Shown here piece after piece: positions 22,150 to 34,695 of a stretch of DNA of 64,000 bases. Under the pieces are notes generated by a model that saw only the letters and a list, made by a program, of their open reading frames with translations, had not been told where the DNA came from and did not search any database. A program made the translations under genes and the position numbers. The DNA is from Heterobilharzia americana (Eukaryota > Platyhelminthes > Trematoda > Strigeidida > Schistosomatidae): positions 25,435,661 through 25,499,660 of the forward strand of contig OX104127.1 of assembly GCA_944470555.2 (NCBI GenBank), in the 5' to 3' direction. Position 1 is the stretch's first letter. Each line of letters opens with the position of its first letter.

Positions 22150-23215
22150 AACTATGCATAACGGTTACAAAAAAATAAATGACCTAAGTAGTCTTTTACC
22201 GCCTTAAAAAACCATGTTTGGAGGAAAGCGATTTGAGAGATATTGGTAATTCAGAAATGCTTGTGTACTAACAGTTATCCGCAAAAATTCATCGACAGAT
22301 ATGGAGATACAATTTCCAAAGAGGTAGATCATAGTTTGGAAGAGAAAAAACCTATTATTCTACAACTTGACTTCAGAGGTGACAAAATTACTGAGGAAAA
22401 CGCATGTAGACTTGTAAAGATATATCTTGTTAAACGGGTCTGTTTATGTCAGACGAACTCTCCGATGTAACAAGATAAAAGTTCTCATTTCCTATTCGCT
22501 GCAACTGTCTACCAACTGACAAGTATGCGCCAAAGCATGAACATCAGATAAACAGAGAGAAGGTTTATTTGATAAATTTCTCAGTACATCACTAAGACTT
22601 TCAAACTAAAGAGTCTCCAAGCACTCCCCAGAGTGACTGTTCATAGTCTACTGGATACGAGAGACGTGTGAAATAATTGATAAATGCATTTTTAAAGTAG
22701 GTGATAAAAATATGTGAGGAAGAAAAGTCGAACCGGTTACTCACTCATTTTCAAAGAAAATGTTGTTCATGAACCTAGAATTTAAAGGCGATCAAGCATC
22801 AGATGTACTCAAGAACCGCCAATGTACTTTAATCAATAGAAAGTTCATCACACAAGCATGGCAACTGAATTTTACTATTCATTAACTATTCCTTGTTTGC
22901 CTGAAAGATAAGTTGTCTCGTCTAATTGTCTCTATGTGTATCTACCAGTACACCTGCTGCTGTGCTGCAAGATACATCGGCTGTAGCTAGAGACAGCATT
23001 TCCTAGATTGGTTTTCTAAAGGTGAAAGAAAGTCTGTTAGGAGTTGGATCTTACGTTATTCGATTGAATTACGTCATTCAGCAAACCGAAACAAAGACAC
23101 TAAAGTTGCTGATCAGATTCGTACAAATCTTCCACATTTACTTCTTTTCAACAGCGGAAGCCTTAGCTATCTATTTATGAAATTAAGCTTGATCTTTGGG
23201 GACAAAGCAAGTATG
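22150..23215 (+). mobile_element. Penelope-like element, RT thumb plus GIY-YIG endonuclease, decayed
   Basis: 22243-22470 encodes NSYPQKFIDRYGD and KPIILQLDFRGDKITEENA, matching the ENGYPxxFIDK and VxLxFRGDxxxE blocks after PLE RT. After a degraded stretch, 22910-23060 encodes SMCIYQYTCCCAARYIGCS, then FLDWFSKGERKSVRSWIL, the start of the GIY-YIG domain with its Cys cluster and YIG. An in-frame stop follows the YIG block. Confidence 0.75.
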
Positions 23216-23269
23216 TACAGTCACTGTTATTGTAATGGGCAGGGCATTAGTTTTCTACCTTTTTTAAAT

Positions 23270-23960
23270 TGGTGGCCTTGAGGATAAATACTCAACAATG
23301 ACATTGTGTGATAGTCACTCGACGTCGTGAACTGACAGGAGTTGGAGACATAGACCAGTGGATTCCGACCCAGTGGATTGATAGTGACGTGCCGGCCATG
23401 AAACCTGACTGTCCTGGGTTCGATCCATGACAGGGTGATGGGTGTGCACTGCTGAAGATTTCAATACCACGACGAAACAGCTATCCAGTGCTCCAAGGTT
23501 TCCAATCTTCCTCCAACTGATGTCAGTCCATAATGAATATCAACTTGAAGAATCTCCAAGTCCCCACAAACCCCCAAATTCAATTGAACTAATCCTTTTT
23601 GGTGACTAGCGTTAACAGGTGATTCCTGAAGTTTCAATGAGAAGTTGTGACCAGTAGACCAAACCTGGTGGCCGTGAGGACAAATACTCAACGATGATAT
23701 TGGGTGGTGGTCGCTCTATGTCATGAACTGACAGAAGTAAATATGAGCCATAGGACTCTGACCCAGTGGCTCAATTGTAATGTGCTGGCAACGGATCCCG
23801 AAGGTCGCGGGTTCGATCCATGGTACGGCGAGCTCATGGGTGCGCACTGCCGAACAGTTCCATACTAGTTGGACGAAACAGCTGTCCAGTGCTTCCAGGT
23901 GTCCAATGCTCTTCCAACTGGTGTCAGTCTGTGATGAATATCAACTTGAAATTGGTTTTT
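23270..23960 (+). repeat. Family A SINE head-to-tail dimer, period 401 bp
   Basis: Two plus-strand monomers in tandem: the same gacgaaaca hammerhead text lies at 23471 and 23872. Both have tRNA-like heads with a B box (GGGTTCGATCC, about 23416 and 23810). The first hammerhead keeps CTGAAGA and GAAA but has no stem II. The second has CCGAACA and is dead. The period gives the family A monomer length. Confidence 0.75.
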
Positions 23961-24234
23961 TGTATCCATCTTTTATCCCTATTTTTGTCACTTTAATTCC
24001 CTTTACTCTGAATAGTTTCCGATGTTATTTCACCTAATCATCTTAACCTCTTCATTATCATACTATGTAATCCTTTATTAATGTACAACTGGAGTAGCCG
24101 TGTTCCGACATACTTGCATTGATATTAGATGATAACTGAAGGTGGAATGAAAATCTGAGCAGTGACAGTACTTGAACCATTGACCTCAGAGATATGGAAG
24201 GTTTAATTTTCCTCAAGGGATGTAATTTTTCAAT

Positions 24235-24660
24235 CTGGAGGTTTTTGGATGTATTTATCATAGGCTGACATTAACTGGAGAAACATTAGAAACTTGAGAT
24301 CACTGGACAGCTGTTTCTTCCTAGTGTGGGACTCTTCAGCAGTACTCACCCATGACTTCAACAAGGATCGAACCCAGGTCCTTCAGATTCCATAGCCAGC
24401 TCATTACCATTGTGCCCCTGGATTGGATTCCGATGGTCCACATTTCCTACTTCTGTCAGTTTACGACACAGCGCGACCTCCACCCAGTGCTGTCATATGC
24501 GACTTGATTGACCTCACCGACGATGATCCCCCCCCACTAGAACTTCAAGAATCACCTGTAGAAGGTAGTCACCAATGGGCACTAGATTAATTCAGTTCGG
24601 AGGTTCGTGGGGATTTATTTATTGATTTCAGGTTGAAATTCATCATGGACTGACATCATA
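24235..24660 (-). repeat. Family A SINE, full-length minus copy
   Basis: Tail, hammerhead, tRNA head, 5' unique part and start of another tail (24640-24656). Lies tail to tail with the plus dimer at 23270-23960. Confidence 0.7.
24300..24345 (-). ncRNA. Hammerhead ribozyme, near-consensus (family A)
   Basis: CTGAAGA, GAAA, stem III ACAG/CTGT and GUC are present. The stem II closing pair 10.1-11.1 is G-A, where G-C is expected. Confidence 0.55.
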
Positions 24661-26279
24661 TATATAAGAATGTATCGTTTGAAAACGAATTCGATGAAAA
24701 GAGCCTCTTCACTGAATATATCCATCTTAATACAATTTACTGATGCTATCTTCATCAAACGACTCAAGTCTAATTTTTGTATTCAAAAGGATGTATGTGT
24801 CAATCTGTTACCGATGTGTTGAATGCCGTTTGCCGAAATATCTCTAAAACTTTGATTACCTTATCTTTACTTTTTTCGTCCCCTACTCCTTGTCAAGTGA
24901 TATTTGTTATGTGAACACAGCTCATTTTGTTCCTCTAGGTAGTATCAATTCGTCAATCTCTTACTGTCACATAAACTGTAATTTAAACTTCTCATGCCTG
25001 GTAATTTACTGTCTCCATCAATTTCTTTATCTCTTCCAAAAATATTCATCGAACCACGCTAGAAATAGTTGACTTCCAGAAAATTCTAGCCTTATCCACT
25101 GAAAATGTCATTTCATTGTATTTTGATTGTATATACCAAGAATCTGTGATTTATCAAAATGAAAGTTTGTGGCGTATCAACTGCTGTCCAAGTCCTCTTC
25201 CTCTGTCACAGTTGTTTTTTTATGTTAAATTCACAATACATTGCAAAACTGTATTCACAATTTGGACTTTTCTCAAGTAATCCATTTATGAGCAAGTAAC
25301 CGACAGCGTAGTCCTCATCACATTTATTCAACAGCTTGTGCAGCGTCAACAACACTGTAAACGAATGGCCTTGAACAAAACATCTCCAACCTGATTGGTT
25401 GTTTTTAAGAGACAGAGGGATCTCTTTAAATCGATTTATTACCGTTATCACTGAATTTCAGAGACTTCTTTCTCTGTCAAATAATTTCTTGAAAATTCCA
25501 CTACGTATGCGGCTGATGAATATCTACAGAATAGAACGATGTCACTTTATCCTGCTAATCTTTCGTGTTCCTTTCTCTAACCATCTTCAAATTTCCCAAC
25601 TAAATAAAATGTATGCAGCATTATTCATCTGTTAATTGTCTAAGTCATTCTGAATCAATGCCATTTCCTGTTTCCATGACTAGTGTCTTGTCAACTTGAT
25701 AAATTTATGGCAATTTTTATTCCCAAGTATTTGGTTTGATATTGTTGAAGTTGTAAGCAGCGTACGAGAATCCGCGAAATCGAGGTCAGCTCATTTTATT
25801 CTGCTTCATTTGTTCCTCGTTCGCCATTCATGTTGATAAATGGGAAGAACTATATGAAATGGAATACGCTAAATCGACCCTAAAAGTAGCTGCACGCGCG
25901 CGCGCACACACAATGATTTTTTATTCATATTACCTTTTGCACATTCAAACGAGCATATTCATCAGAAATTGAACGTTGAACTCATTGATGAACAATTTAT
26001 GTCGATAATATTTAATCCTGTTTTATTCTGCGTTATGTTCTGTGTTTACTTCTCTAGCGTGAACATCACTATCAGATCTGACAGGCTGTCGGTAGTACGT
26101 GAACTTGCATGCATTTACTGAGCTTCAGCGCACTTCGGCTTTCCACTTTCTGTAAATTGTATATCTATCGGGAGATCCCATCTTTTGTAGGTGAACTTTC
26201 ATAAATAACAACGCGAAAGCAATCATTGAAATTCACTGATACTTGTAGTCCCGCGTTGTTATACTGAACCGAACTCCGT
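24661..26279. other. Unassigned stretch with a (CG)n(CA)n microsatellite
   Basis: No gene recognised. 25893-25911 is a cgcgcgcgcacacaca run. Open stretches at 25206-25451 (minus) and 25399-25635 (plus) have no recognised domain. Confidence 0.35.
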
Positions 26280-26400
26280 TGAGAACATCGTTACTCACTA
26301 GAGTGCAGGTGGATCCAGCTGGCAGGTCCTAAAGTAGGACGAAAGGGGAGTCTTGGATTCTATTGCTAGCCATCATAAAGTTATCCGTCGAAGTTGTTAG
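26280..26400 (+). repeat. Family B SINE fragment
   Basis: Hammerhead region and conserved block after it. CUGANGA reads CTGGCAG, so the ribozyme is dead; stem II (GTCC/GGAC) and GAAA survive. Confidence 0.6.
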
Positions 26401-29084
26401 GAAATCATAATATTGATCAAATGCTTACTACTAAGACTGAAGAGACGGTGAGTTCTTCAACAGGTTGCTGCATATGCCATAACTGCCTACACCATAAGAC
26501 CTCATAAAATTTTTACTCGTCCACATTCAATGAAGCCTGTTTAGTACGTTTTGTAAATTAACTCACTGTCTGTAGCTGATCATCAATAATCAGGGCTGAG
26601 ACAGAGTTTTCTTATATAAGGAGGGTAAGATATGTTCGAACGAGATTTTGAGTCCCACCGACTTTTTTCTGGGTTATGTTATGAATATGAAGTATACACA
26701 TCACCAGCTTTCGGTGAATGATACCGTCTAACCTGTGTGTCTGTCAGGTTCACCCTGTATTGCTGGCCGAATAGCCACGAAGACTCTCACACTCACTGTA
26801 CACATGAGTATATATTTACAGTTGAATCTGATTTGCTGCACTTTCCATTTATCTATGCGATAACTTGTACTGGATCTATTCTCTGAAGTAGCGGTTCCTA
26901 ATATGTAAAACATCAAAAGAAGGTTATCTTTTTACTATATTAGGATTTTACCAGTAAATTCTTTTCTAAATGTTATATTAAGAATTGGCATGTATGGAAT
27001 ACTAGTGACTGCTTCCACTAATTCTTAAGTATGACACTATTACTGAAGATTTATTCAACTCCTCAATTCATAGTATTTACTTTTACTCTACTTATTTTAT
27101 ATTAAGAGCACTTACCGAAGTGTTTTTCCTAGGTAATACACCACATTTTACAGTGAAATGGACCATCTTGTGTTTTAAACTTATTTAATTGTGTTTATGT
27201 TTACAAATTCATAGAAAGTAATTACCTTCAAGTGAGTGTTGAAATATTTTGCCGTTCACTTCAATTTTGATTCTTGTTTAAATAAACTGTATGTACATTG
27301 TTCAATAATATTGACCAAAGCAATAAATAAAAGAAGTTTGAATGAATATCATTGCAATTACAATTTTATTTGGTACTGAGTGATTATCTTATAAGGATTT
27401 CAAACCAGCATTAAGTTATCTACTGAGGCAGAGTAATCGCAACAAGCACGTGAACTGCGCAAATAATCGTCTCAGAAGTACCATAGGTAATGAGAATGCA
27501 AAACTGTGTTTAGCTGGAGAGTGATTAGCTTGAAGTATTGATTTTCTAGTTGATACAAGGATTTCCATACAGCCTGGAGTCACCAGTCGTGAATTCCTTT
27601 GCTAGGATACTACTTATTTGAATGGAGAACATTCCAACAGCTCACTAAGGCTTATCATGATTCATCTAGGGATTTTTTACTAGATTGCTTCAGCCTAATT
27701 ACAATACAAATATACTAAAACCACCTATTACCCGTAAAAATATCATGGTACTCTGCGGACACTTTCTTTAACTATCTACAGGCATAACCAATAGCAGAAT
27801 GAATTTGGTAGGCCTTTGAATTACAGATATAGGTTCTACCACTATTGGAACTACTCAGAAAGGAGTTACAATTTTGATCGTAGACTTTTGTGTTGCGAGA
27901 TTCTTTCCGTCTTCAGTATTACTAATATGTTGTAAGTAGCCTCACCAGAATCAGCTGTTTTTGCCTCTGTCAGTCATTGGAGATCGTAAACACACATTAA
28001 TGTAAAAGTTGTTGTCACTACAACCTAACCCTCTGAGAAGACATATATCAGAAGATTAGTGTTGATAGCAAAGTATAGAAATGATTAACCTCTAGCTTTA
28101 AAAATAAAGTTTACTAGTTCAGAATGACCAAGACTATCAGTTTCTGTGAACTGTGGGAGCTCTGAGGTCAAGAATACTGGCTGAAAGGCTTCATTTGTGA
28201 ACTTTGCCACTTTCCCTTTTTCATTGTCCAACAGGATTAATTTGAATGCTACCACCTGAGTGATGCAATAATCTCGTACCTGTCAGTTCGTCCTTAGATC
28301 ATGAACTAAATGTAAACTGATGAAAGATGTCTGAAAGATGAAACACTGCTATCTTCAAGTTTTAAGTATTAACCTGCCTAACAGGATTTGGCAATGAGCA
28401 CTAACTTGGCAATAATTCAATTTTCGACAAATCAATTAACCAACAGATAACCTATTGCTTACAGTTGATGAATATTGAAGTATATTTTGTGAAGCTTTAA
28501 AGTGAAAGACACAACCAAAGGGATCAAAAAAGTGGGTATTGATAGCGAAGGCTCGGCAACGACCTTCACCAATGGCTACACTATTATTCTGAGATGCGTA
28601 TATGCAGCTTTATACTAACTGTCGTGAAACTATAAATTTCTTAATTACACCTTCAGTGGAAAACACTGTGTACAGGAGTAGTGGATAAACTTATTGGGTT
28701 CAATTGTGCCTACCTAATCGCCATCTTATTTATATAAAACACAGTTCTTCCCGAATATTTTCACTAATTTATATTTCAAGTAATCGACTGCTTCGCAATC
28801 GTCTTTCAGAAATCCTGAGTGGTAAGTACAAAACCCAACATCGCCTGACTGCACTGTAATAATAACGGCACCTACCATATTGAAGAAGGAAGTTGAGATG
28901 GTACGCTAACAGTGAGTAAAAGTAGCAATTCATCCAATATCCAGCTTTGTCCATTTTAAAGCACTAGGCTGAATATACGCTTCCTAGACAGATGTAACTG
29001 AAGAAAGTATGAAATAACTTTGAGTCACTTTCATGACTTTCTGTGATTATCCTAGGCTATAAATAAATCGACCTTTTTATTCAA
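26401..29084. other. Longest repeat-poor stretch
   Basis: About 2.7 kb without a recognised element, RNA gene or exon. Single-copy intergenic or intronic DNA is the simplest reading. Confidence 0.35.
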
Positions 29085-29350
29085 TTTGGGAATTTGTGGG
29101 TATTTATTGATTTCAGGTTGGTATTCATAATGAACTGAAATCACTTGGAGGAACACTGGAAACCTGGGAGCTCTCGATGGCTGTTTTGTCCTAGTATGAG
29201 ACCCTTCAGCAGTGCTCATTCTTGGTGGGGTCATGAGTACGCACTGCTGAGAAGTCCCATACTAGTTGGACAAAACAGCTGTCCAGTGCTCTCAGGTTTC
29301 CAATGTTCCTCCAACTGATGTCAGTCAATGATTAGTACCAACCTGAAATT
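29085..29350. repeat. Family A SINE inverted pair (minus 29085-29225, plus 29226-29350)
   Basis: Head-to-head copies that have both lost the tRNA heads, so the two hammerhead blocks lie only about 30 bases apart. Minus core CTGAAGG and plus core CTGAGAA with ACAAAAC in place of CGAAAC are both inactive by consensus. Confidence 0.7.
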
Positions 29351-31019
29351 AACCTTATTGTCCCCATTGATACATGTCGGTGTTTATAGAAAAAGATAAG
29401 TAGAAACAGTTGATATATTCCTTTGCGGTGTGTTATAGTTAAACGAGATATTATGAAAGCCCAAAAATTTATTAAACGTCGAAAATGGATGCTGATTAAC
29501 TCTGTGATTTATAGTAAATTCACATGTTTAACACTAGTGAATTACGTCAATCGAACTGCATGTTTGCATGGCAAAAGTAATAAAAAGCAAGAAAACCTCC
29601 TGTTTCATTTGTTGACAATTTAGTTATCTACAATAATCCATATCTTGGTATAACATATTAACAGTCAGTTTGTGAGGTGTTCTCAAGCTGGTTTTCGCAC
29701 CAATTAGCACTCTTCAGCTAAGCGTACCTCCAATTTTGAAGAGAGTAATATTTCTTCACAGGCTTGAGCCCAATTCACTCAATCCTGAAGCTAAATACTG
29801 TACTATCAATGAAATTTCTATTTTTAATACTATTCTAACTAGTAATAATAGCAGTATATTGTGACAGTGGAACTGAGGGGTTTAGGAATACGATGAAATT
29901 GTTGAGCTTTGTAATTACTTTTCATTTATTTAACTGAACAATAGAAATGATTGTTATTTGTATGACTTGATGGTGTCATAAATTACATTCAGATATCCAT
30001 TGATGGTGATGACTAAAATAGCACAATATTATGTCATTCAGTTGAATGGTATTCAGCTGATATTCTAACCTAAAAGATGCTGTCCACCTTGGTTTGATAA
30101 AAGAATTATCAAAAAATTACTAGGTCCAACAGAAGTCAACATCAATTGTACAAGAGCTGGTTCTTCTAACTGAGCACTATGGTAAATAACACTCTAAGAA
30201 TTAAAGTTTAATGCTCAAGTTTCAATGATTCAGTAATTATATCTGCAAAAGAATGAAAATATATCAAGTTGGTAAGTAATGAATCTGATGAAATCCACCG
30301 ATTGGGGTTTACTACTATTTGTCAATAAGCATACACGAACGAATTTTGTTTGTTTTTCCACCGTCTTAAGTAGTAATGAGTAATAATCAAATGGAGCTGT
30401 TAGTTAGTAACAGTAGAGGTTGCCTGTTCGGAAAACGCATTCACTACATTAGTGAAGGTTACACCAGTCATCCATTTTACGCATAGGTGAAGGCAGAATT
30501 AGTGAAAATTTTTTACAGTAAGTCATGTTCAGAAAAATGTTACTGAAAGAATAATCATGAAATAATTTTTGCAGTTAAGGGTATGAAGGTATGTATATAA
30601 GTAGGCCTCAGGTGAATACTAAGCTTAAATATTTTTGCCAATATAGTTTATTTGAAGACAACGGCTTATTCCCTCTGTGATTCTAGACAAGGATGTCGGG
30701 CTTAACAATCAGACAAGTTATCAAGTATCCTGCAGTGTAACTTCCGCTGACTTCAGCCTAATTGATGGTTTTTGTCAGCTCTATGAAATACAGAGTTATC
30801 ACTGTTACCGCTTAGATAAATTTCTGTTTTATTCACAAAGTGTAAACAACATTAAACAAGGTGATCAATTTGCGAATGATTTACAAATTGCCCAGTCCAC
30901 GTTGACATAACTCATAGATGAGTAGTTTTTGCCAGCTGCTCCATGCCAAGTCAATAAAGTTTCCGTTAGAAACCACGTAAGTTTATCGGTTCATAAAAGT
31001 TAACCGGCCAGAATCAGTT
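29351..31019. other. Unassigned stretch
   Basis: An open stretch at 30677-30910 (77 residues from a GTG; contains SYQVSCSVTSADFSLIDGF) has protein-like composition but matches no family I know and lacks an ATG. Nothing else recognised. Confidence 0.3.
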
Positions 31020-31160
31020 GGTCTTAATTAATTGGCTGTGTGGGTTGAATTTATTTGGGTACACGGCTGATGAGTTCATCCCCAAATGAGCCAAATGGAC
31101 ATCTGGTGTTCTTGTCACTCTAGTCTGGCTGATGGGATATCTGCCTGAGTGGTTTCTAAC
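31020..31160 (+). repeat. Divergent hammerhead-bearing repeat (family E)
   Basis: Single copy in this window. Contains a hammerhead-like fold at 31061-31109 with sequence unrelated to families A and B. Boundaries are uncertain; a B-box-like gggttgaattta lies 20 bases upstream. Confidence 0.4.
31061..31109 (+). ncRNA. Hammerhead-like fold with one core change
   Basis: CTGATGA (31067-31073), a six-pair stem II GTTCAT/ATGAGC with loop CCCCAA, then CAAA where GAAA is required (G12 changed to C). Stem III is ATG/CAT with loop GA, followed by an AUC triplet and a stem I of ACAC/GTGT flanked by two imperfect pairs. The compensated stems argue for a true, now decayed, ribozyme. Confidence 0.5.
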
Positions 31161-31574
31161 TACTCAAATTATTGAGTAGTATGCACCAAAATAAAGTTAT
31201 AACTATGAAGATTTGTGAAAGAATTTCTAGATGAAACGATAGTAATCATGTTGATTCATATGGAAATATTTTGTCAGTTTGTTTATGACTGTGATAACAA
31301 AATGGAAGTGTACTTATGACTGAATGAAGGACGTGAATGACAGTCAGCCAACTGTCACAATGTGGTACATTTTCCATACATAGACGCTCACAAGATGTTC
31401 CTCTCAACATCATCATCTCTGTCTTTAATGTTTCTGTATCCGGACATACTTGAGTTTAAGAGCAAGGATTATTTCAAGAAAAATAGTCTTCTCTGTCTAA
31501 CTACAGTAAATTTTTAAATAAACTGCGAAAAAAAACTGCTATCAAGTGTTTACTGACACTCGTAACACTGTTGT

Positions 31575-31765
31575 TATCATCACGGACTGAGATCAGTGGG
31601 CGAAACATTGAAAACCTGAGAGTTTTGAAAAGGTGTTTTGTCCTAAAATGAGACTCTTGATGACCTTGGGTTCGACCTCTGTAGAGATTATGAATACATA
31701 CTGCTGAGGAGTCCCATACGAGGATGAAAAAACTGTTCAATGTAGATTGTGTTTTATGAGTAGAC
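31575..31765. repeat. Family A SINE inverted pair, decayed
   Basis: Minus tail and hammerhead remnant (31575-31665) followed by a plus hammerhead remnant (31699-31745). The plus copy keeps CTGAGGA but has lost stem III. Confidence 0.6.
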
Positions 31766-32049
31766 AAGTTGATAACTATTCGGTTTCTTGATATTCATTC
31801 TACTCACTAGTCTAGTAAATTTGACTAGCTTACTAGCATGCTGCTAATGGACCAATACAATTTACTTACCAGTGGTACTCTTTTTCGTTTGTGTACTTCT
31901 GTCACACCCGCCAAATCAGTCATAGTGTTTGTTCAATCCATTATATGAGGGTTTCGCATCATATAATTCTTAGAGATAGTAACTGACACAGTAGCGTTGT
32001 TCATACAATACTACTTGTATGTAGTAATGATGACGACAGTAATATAGTT

Positions 32050-32200
32050 CAAGGTTTATGAGGATTTTATTTTTATTAACCAAGGTCTTCAACTGGCATT
32101 CACTTCACTTCGAACTAATCCACCCCACCGGTCACGGACTCTCAGGTGAAATTCAAGATATCCCTGTCAAAGTACGTCACTAATAGGCACTCTACAGTGC
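32050..32200 (-). repeat. Family A SINE fragment (5' unique part)
   Basis: Minus-strand 5' unique region only, resembling 300-420. Confidence 0.5.
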
Positions 32201-32329
32201 AGAACATGCAAAATGGATATCCATATAGATTGGTTGAGAAGAACTTGTAATTAAAACAGAATACGGAGCAAGTACTGACAAGTCTAAAGAGGACCTGTCC
32301 AGATCACCGAAGGAAATATTCTTTTCTGC

Positions 32330-32745
32330 TGCAGATCAGCTTCTCTAGTCAGCAAGTGATTCTGGAGTGCGTTCAGGACAAGTTGCCACTTTGAATCACT
32401 TCAATGTGTGTCTATACATTTACCTGCTGCTTTGAGCTAGTTATATAGGCCGCACAGAGTGCACTTTTTCCAAACGTATCTCAAAGCACTATTCTACAGG
32501 GTTGTTGAGGGGAGAATGTAAATCAATTAACAGTTCAGTTCTTGAACATTTGGTCAATTCTGGACATATAGCTCCACCGGAGTCCTCATTTAGAGTGTCA
32601 TTTATGAAGTCAAATGAAACAGTTCAAAAGCAGCACACCATCGACAGTTGCGCACAGAGGAAGCACTGGCAATTCATCAATTCAAACCTGATCTCAACCT
32701 GCAAAAGTAGTATGTTTGATCTCTCATCTTACCATGGTCTTAACA
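32330..32745 (+). mobile_element. Penelope-like element, endonuclease fragment
   Basis: Reads ASYIGRTECTFSKRISKHYS (GIY-YIG start; the preceding Cys block has a stop), then CKSINSSVLEHLVNSGHIAPP (32517-32580) in another frame. It is closest to the copy at 5250. The C-terminal PDLCTQKK block is not preserved. Confidence 0.7.
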
Positions 32746-32904
32746 CTTTCACATTTTTCGATTCCATTATAGCTAGTTAATTTATTATTATCACCATTAT
32801 GACCCTTGTCTCATTCTTCACCTTCTTTACATCTATCTATCTATCAAGTGGACACTCAATATTCGCAACAATTTTCACCTGTTCATGAAAAGCATGGTGA
32901 TTGA

Positions 32905-33065
32905 AGTGAAGTAAAATTCTGGTCAGCAGTCGGAGCTCGTAGCTCAGTTTATAGAGCACCGGGCGGGTAACCCGGTGGTCGCTGGTCCAAAACTGGCCGT
33001 GGTTCGGATTTTCATCTCACCTTCAATCGTCACCCAGTATACATTTCCATCTTGTCGAACTCTTT
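32905..33065 (+). repeat. Family D tRNA-derived repeat
   Basis: tRNA-like core at 32936-33000: A box GTAGCTCAGTTTATAGAGC, a perfect CCGGG/CCCGG anticodon stem with a 7-nt loop, and a B box damaged to GGTCCAAAACT. Same flanks as 8816-8965. The loop lacks the invariant T before the anticodon position, so a working tRNA is unlikely. Confidence 0.6.
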
Positions 33066-33299
33066 GCCTTCCTCGCTATTTCTACTATCTAAGATTATTA
33101 CCCAACAACTTTATATTCTTGATTCCGGTTTTTAGCACTAGGTTAATGATGCAATTATATCCTATTGTTTAATAATAGACTGCTACATGTTTATGACATA
33201 AATACGACTGTACAATTTTATGAAATGATATCGTCGAAAAGGAAATTTTGTTCACTGAATTATCTCTTCTTTTTTCTATCACTGTACAGTAATGTATTT

Positions 33300-33545
33300 T
33301 GAGGTTAACCACGCTATATCGCGAAGTGATAGAAGTAAGAAATTATGAACCATTGAATACCAACCCAGTGGCTGAATGGTTAAAGTATTCGTTGTGGAAC
33401 CTAAAGGTCCTGAGTCCAACCCGGCGAGACGGGGTGGTGGGTACGTACTGCCGAAGAGCCTCATGCAAGGACGAAACAGCTGTCCACTACTCCTAGATTT
33501 TAAATGGCCTCCTAACCGACATCAGTCTTCGGTGAATATATGAGT
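33300..33545 (+). repeat. Family A SINE, plus copy
   Basis: 5' part, tRNA-like head (TGGCTGAATGG, GAGTCCAACCC), hammerhead block 33446-33493 and tail. The core reads CCGAAGA (U4 lost), otherwise stem II partner GGAC, GAAA and ACAG/CTGT are kept. Confidence 0.7.
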
Positions 33546-34454
33546 CTAATAATAATAATTAAAACAACAGCATAATAGTACAAACAGTTCAATAATCAAT
33601 ATAAACCAAGTTGTTATATGGTAAATGACCTATAAAATAAAACTGTTCGTATAAATATTATGAATGTTTGCAAAGAGTAAAGAAGAAGAATGAAAAAATG
33701 TGGAGTAATTCGCTAAAGTTTCACTACTAAATTGATGGCGCTGTTAAAGGCTGTAAAAATTTTTTGAACTTTTCATAGTTTCAGGTATGTGAGAAAGATG
33801 ATTTTAGACCTAATACGCAGGATCAAATTGCATGGAAGGAATACCTCTCAATACGTAACTCTTCTCCTCTTTATGAACATTAATAGGTAAACGTGGAACA
33901 GTTGAGTTTCTTATTGATTATACTCGTTATTATTTGATAATCCTTTTTCAATGTCCCTAAAATGTCTTTAAGTTATTCAGTATTAAGTTTAGTATGCTAA
34001 GAGCAAATAATTGGTTAATGTCTTCATGCTAGAAGCAAAACCAGGCTTCTCCTCTTTTGTTTGACCAGTGAATACTAATCTAGTTGAAAATGGTAGGTAA
34101 AAATAAGTAGCGCAAAAGTTGTTGTTATGTATCTAATTCGTTCTATTATGTCCAATTTTATTGGTTACATTTCCACTGTCTTAAAAGTTCTTTTGATTGA
34201 CTGTTGCTTCACGGTTCATTGTGTTTTGAATGCTTACGCCAAACCGGAGGTATAAATCCTTCTTACTGAAGAGAAATGGTGAAATGGTAAGATATTGTTT
34301 GTGACGAAGTGTAGACGTAAACTTTCATACACACCCTTGTTGAATACATCATTCACTTTAGCTCTAAGGTTTGCCCAGAGAGTAAAATTGATTTAAGTAT
34401 TCCAATTCACAAATGAAAAAAGGCTAATGAACGTATAGCTGAAATAGCGGAATT
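33546..34454. other. Unassigned AT-rich stretch
   Basis: No gene or repeat recognised. Confidence 0.35.
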
Positions 34455-34695
34455 GCATATCACCAGTGACCAACCAACGCATCTGATCCAGTTTTACAGG
34501 AGGTCACTTGCTGCCCAAATACCTCAGTGATAAAGTCACTTACCGCAACACCGGATGGGGTGCATTCAAATCCTAGTGAAGACATCGGTTTCTTACGAGT
34601 GCAAACACACCTTGGTGAGGAATCCCAAAAGCACGAAACCGAGATCAATAAGGGCTTGCTGACTGCCGATTACTTCCAGCCAATTCATAAATATC
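34455..34695 (+). repeat. Family C tRNA-headed repeat
   Basis: Plus copy with an A-box-like TACCTCAGTGATA, B-box-like GCATTCAAATCC and the hammerhead-like text GTGAGGAATCCC...CACGAAACC at 34614-34642. The C3 and stem II positions are off consensus. Confidence 0.5.

Noticed and set aside
30677..30910. 77-residue open stretch with protein-like text
   Set aside because: Starts at GTG, has no recognised domain, splice sites or codon evidence strong enough to call an exon.
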